DNA of 64,000 nt, from positions 186,001 to 250,000 of the forward strand of contig NZ_VTOL01000001.1 of NCBI RefSeq assembly GCF_009801115.1. The letters are read 5' to 3'. The translations under genes and the position numbers were made by a program. The notes under the pieces were generated by a model. It was not told the DNA's origin and searched no databases. It worked only from the letters and a program-made list of their open reading frames with translations. Of the stretch, positions 61,987 to 64,000 are shown piece by piece; position 1 is the stretch's first letter; the number at the start of each line of letters is the position of its first letter. Source of the DNA: Dyadobacter sp. 3J3. Lineage in GTDB: Bacteria; Bacteroidota; Bacteroidia; Cytophagales; Spirosomataceae.

Positions 61987-63444
61987 TTAATAATCTGTAT
62001 CCTGCGGCTGCCAGTTGACCCAACCAACAGTCCAGTCCGTCGTAGCAAAAGCGCCGCGGTAGCTAACCGGAGTAATAAAATAATTGGCTATTTTAGTGCT
62101 AACCACCCCGCTACTTAACAATGATGAATTTTTCTGAGGCAGCATCTTGGGTGCACCAAGATCAAAACTTGATGGGTCTAATAATAGCGATGACAACTCA
62201 GAGCCTGCAATAATCACGTTTCTGTAGGCAGGCGTATGGAAAAAACTTATAGCCTGCTCATCTGTAATATCTCCTGCCCCACGTACATCCTTTGTCAGTA
62301 CATCCCCATATAATGGCAGTGCCCCACCGACATTGGCCAAGGTTACACCCTGAAGTTTTAAGTCCCCATTTTCCACATTTTTCCAGGTACCACTTCTTGT
62401 ACCGTCCAAACGTAAACCTTCCGGCCAGCCGATAAAAACTGAATTAATAACGCTGGCCGCTGAGTTTCTGCGAAGGTGCAGCGCAGACTGATAGCCACCG
62501 CTGCCCATCAATGTAGTAGCAATGGGCCTTTCAGCAAATGCAAAACTACTTACATTGGCTAAAATCGCTTTGGTTAACGGCATTCCCTTATTAGGATTTA
62601 AAGAACTTTGGTCAGCGTTTTCACCCGGGTTAAAATTATCAGATTCAATACAATTGGATCCCGAAGCATCAGCGATCTGCGGATCACGCAGAGAAAGTGC
62701 AAATTGAACATTTCCTGAATAGCCCCAGTCCAGATCAAAATCGTCATCAAACGGGCTTAGCGATATCAGGTGCCGAGCGTTTACAGTACCACCACGCCAA
62801 TCAAAGGAATCACCAGCACTGTGAGAAACCTGAACATGATCAATAGTAGTTGCTGAACCAACGCCGTAACACCTCAAACCACTCAGGTCGGAGCAGCAGA
62901 CCGAACCTCCTGCGTACTCGATACGCACATATTGCAAAGATCCGGAGTTGTCGGCCGGCTGATCGAATGCATTCATCGAACCTCTGATATCCGCATCAAA
63001 CAAAAAATCGCCAGGACGGTTATGTGGTGCTTTACCTATGAGCACTATACCACCCCAATCACCGGAATTACGTTTGCCAGGCACATTTGCAGATGTAAAA
63101 ACAATAGGTTTCTGCTCTGTCCCGTTGGCGAAAATTTTGGCTCCGGCTTCAATGATCAATGCGTCAGGATGGCTGTATGCATCCTGTTGAAAGTTACCAC
63201 CCAAAATTACAGTGCCAGGTTCAATGGTCAAAGCCGCCTGGTTGGTTACATAGACGTAACCTCGAAGCAGGTAGTGGTTATTGGCAGTCCACACCATGTT
63301 TTCACGAATCTCGCCCTTCACTTCAATTAAATTATATGTAATGGGTTTTTCATCTGGCACCGCCGTTATCGACTTGCAACCAGCCAGACAAAAAAGATGA
63401 CACAATCCCAAAACTAAGATTATCTTAAATAAAAAAGGCTTCAT
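61987..63444 (-). CDS. Right-handed beta-helix-like lipoprotein
   Basis: A 485-residue lipoprotein (start Met at 63444; signal ILVLGLCHLFCLAGC). The mature part begins with YNLIEVKGEIRENMVWTANN and HYLLRGYVYVTNQAALTIEP, GTVILGG, a pattern of repeated short strands, then SGDWGGIVLIGKAPHNRPG, the signature of a Bacteroidota family of parallel beta-helix surface proteins with Cys and Asp-rich turns (YAGGSVCCSDLSGLRCYGVG). Function unknown. It is divergent from a PhoD-type phosphatase gene, with which such proteins may be paired. Confidence 0.78.
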   Translation of the reverse strand: MKPFLFKIILVLGLCHLFCLAGCKSITAVPDEKPITYNLIEVKGEIRENMVWTANNHYLLRGYVYVTNQAALTIEPGTVILGGNFQQDAYSHPDALIIEAGAKIFANGTEQKPIVFTSANVPGKRNSGDWGGIVLIGKAPHNRPGDFLFDADIRGSMNAFDQPADNSGSLQYVRIEYAGGSVCCSDLSGLRCYGVGSATTIDHVQVSHSAGDSFDWRGGTVNARHLISLSPFDDDFDLDWGYSGNVQFALSLRDPQIADASGSNCIESDNFNPGENADQSSLNPNKGMPLTKAILANVSSFAFAERPIATTLMGSGGYQSALHLRRNSAASVINSVFIGWPEGLRLDGTRSGTWKNVENGDLKLQGVTLANVGGALPLYGDVLTKDVRGAGDITDEQAISFFHTPAYRNVIIAGSELSSLLLDPSSFDLGAPKMLPQKNSSLLSSGVVSTKIANYFITPVSYRGAFATTDWTVGWVNWQPQDTDY

Positions 63445-63790
63445 CAAATGCTGATCATAAGTCAATACAAAGTTATAAACAGAGAACTAATTTAAGCCTG
63501 AATCAACATTATGTTTATGTAAAGATTACAGCCAGTTACAGCTTACTTCAATTACACACAACACTGCTGATTGCAATCTTAGACCAGATCACAATTTTCT
63601 ACAAGCAGTTGACAGATTATTTTATTTGATAGGAAATAATCTCATTTGAAAAGGCCAGATCGACTAAGGCAGTGCCTTTGATAATGTCCGGGCCAAGCAG
63701 ATAATTTAATAGGATCATAAAACTCTGAAGAATTGCAGGAAATATCAGGCGGCTAACTTTATGGATTACAACAAATCACAAAACAGCTGT
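63445..63790. other. Divergent promoter region with an unassigned short frame
   Basis: About 345 bases between the beta-helix gene and the phosphatase gene. On the minus strand a 52-codon open frame (63617-63775) ends LLGPDIIKGTALVDLAFSNE, IISYQIK and a stop. It reads like a protein tail but I cannot assign it. Otherwise no recognisable element. Confidence 0.3.
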
Positions 63791-64000
63791 ATGAAAAATA
63801 AAAATTCTATCAACCGAAGGGCATTTATTGAAAAATCGGCATTGGGCATTTCTGGGATGATTTTATCATCTGTACTGGTGGGTTCGTGCACCGATCACAA
63901 CATACCTGACCCCAATGATCCAGGACAGAAAGGTAATTTTGACTATGGCGTTGCAAGTTTTGATCCAACAGAAAGTAAAATAATCCTATGGACCAGAGTA
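63791..64000 (+). CDS. Alkaline phosphatase PhoD family, N-terminal part (cut by window end)
   Basis: Seventy codons are visible, running off the window. A twin-arginine signal (NRRAFIEKSALGISGMILSS) is followed by a lipoprotein-like VLVGSC and, from residue 49, NFDYGVASFDPTESKIILWT, the typical PhoD N-terminal domain (F-x-x-G-V-A-S-x-D-P-x-x-x-x-x-I-L-W-T-R). The enzyme would release phosphate from phosphomono- or diesters outside the cell. The ATG at 63791 is preferred; an in-frame ATG at 63761 would lengthen the N-region by ten residues. It lies near the ppk remnant, a second phosphate-related gene. Confidence 0.85.
   Translation, partial: MKNKNSINRRAFIEKSALGISGMILSSVLVGSCTDHNIPDPNDPGQKGNFDYGVASFDPTESKIILWTRV

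Noticed and set aside
1-64000. CRISPR arrays, tRNA or rRNA genes, complete insertion sequences, phage genes
   Set aside because: I looked for regular direct repeats, cloverleaf-type folds and transposase or integrase motifs and saw none.

Overview
The window looks like chromosome of a Bacteroidota member of the order Cytophagales, most like Dyadobacter or a close relative. The basis is a SusC/SusD pair, two ECF-sigma/FecR cassettes, STN-domain TonB-dependent receptors, lipoproteins with acidic residues after the lipid-attached Cys, PQQ-dehydrogenase/PKD/cytochrome c fusions, LytS/LytTR pairs, and scarce Shine-Dalgarno sequences. The genus is an inference from protein style only. I saw no rRNA, tRNA, CRISPR array or intact insertion sequence.

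Layout. (1) 84-8944, plus: ECF sigma, FecR anti-sigma and a TonB receptor, then a PQQ sugar dehydrogenase/cytochrome c fusion and a Tat-exported sugar isomerase-like protein, probably an outer-membrane uptake and periplasmic sugar-oxidation module. (2) 9147-13971: a decayed FtsX-type permease, a polytopic membrane protein, a GntP permease and an unknown secreted protein. (3) 14093-25931, minus: a polysaccharide-utilisation locus read as ECF sigma, FecR, SusC, SusD, two IPT/TIG surface lipoproteins and a GH51-like arabinofuranosidase. (4) 26334-31307: a small secreted protein, a ThuA/PQQ-dehydrogenase/PKD/cytochrome c protein, and a divergent Nudix-fold regulator with a strong palindrome between them. 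(5) 31644-37008: stress-type genes (PA2169 family, Hsp20), a LytS/LytTR pair, an orphan half-HsdS protein and a cluster of gene remnants (TonB-receptor pieces, M19 dipeptidase, TetR). (6) 37243-42506: TetR regulator divergent from an ABC/HlyD/TolC tripartite exporter whose ATPase motifs are degenerate. (7) 42813-47897: a compact operon of folE, SDR, flavin reductase-like, FAD oxidoreductase, MpaB-like (DUF2236) and MarR, preceded by two palindromes. (8) 48116-51745: surface fasciclin lipoprotein, second LytS/LytTR pair and an outer-membrane protein. (9) 51839-60296: two small paralogues, isocitrate dehydrogenase with a divergent LysR regulator, a membrane serine hydrolase with an AraC regulator, and a type-B carboxylesterase. 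(10) 60780-64000: a wrecked polyphosphate kinase gene, a right-handed beta-helix lipoprotein and the start of a PhoD-type phosphatase.

The least explained points are the pterin/flavin/MpaB operon, whose SDR lacks the catalytic Tyr; the exporter with a degenerate ATPase; the Nudix regulator and its candidate operator; and the unusual density of gene remnants. The remnants were found by reading short frames in intergenic DNA and rest on motif recognition, not on database searches.
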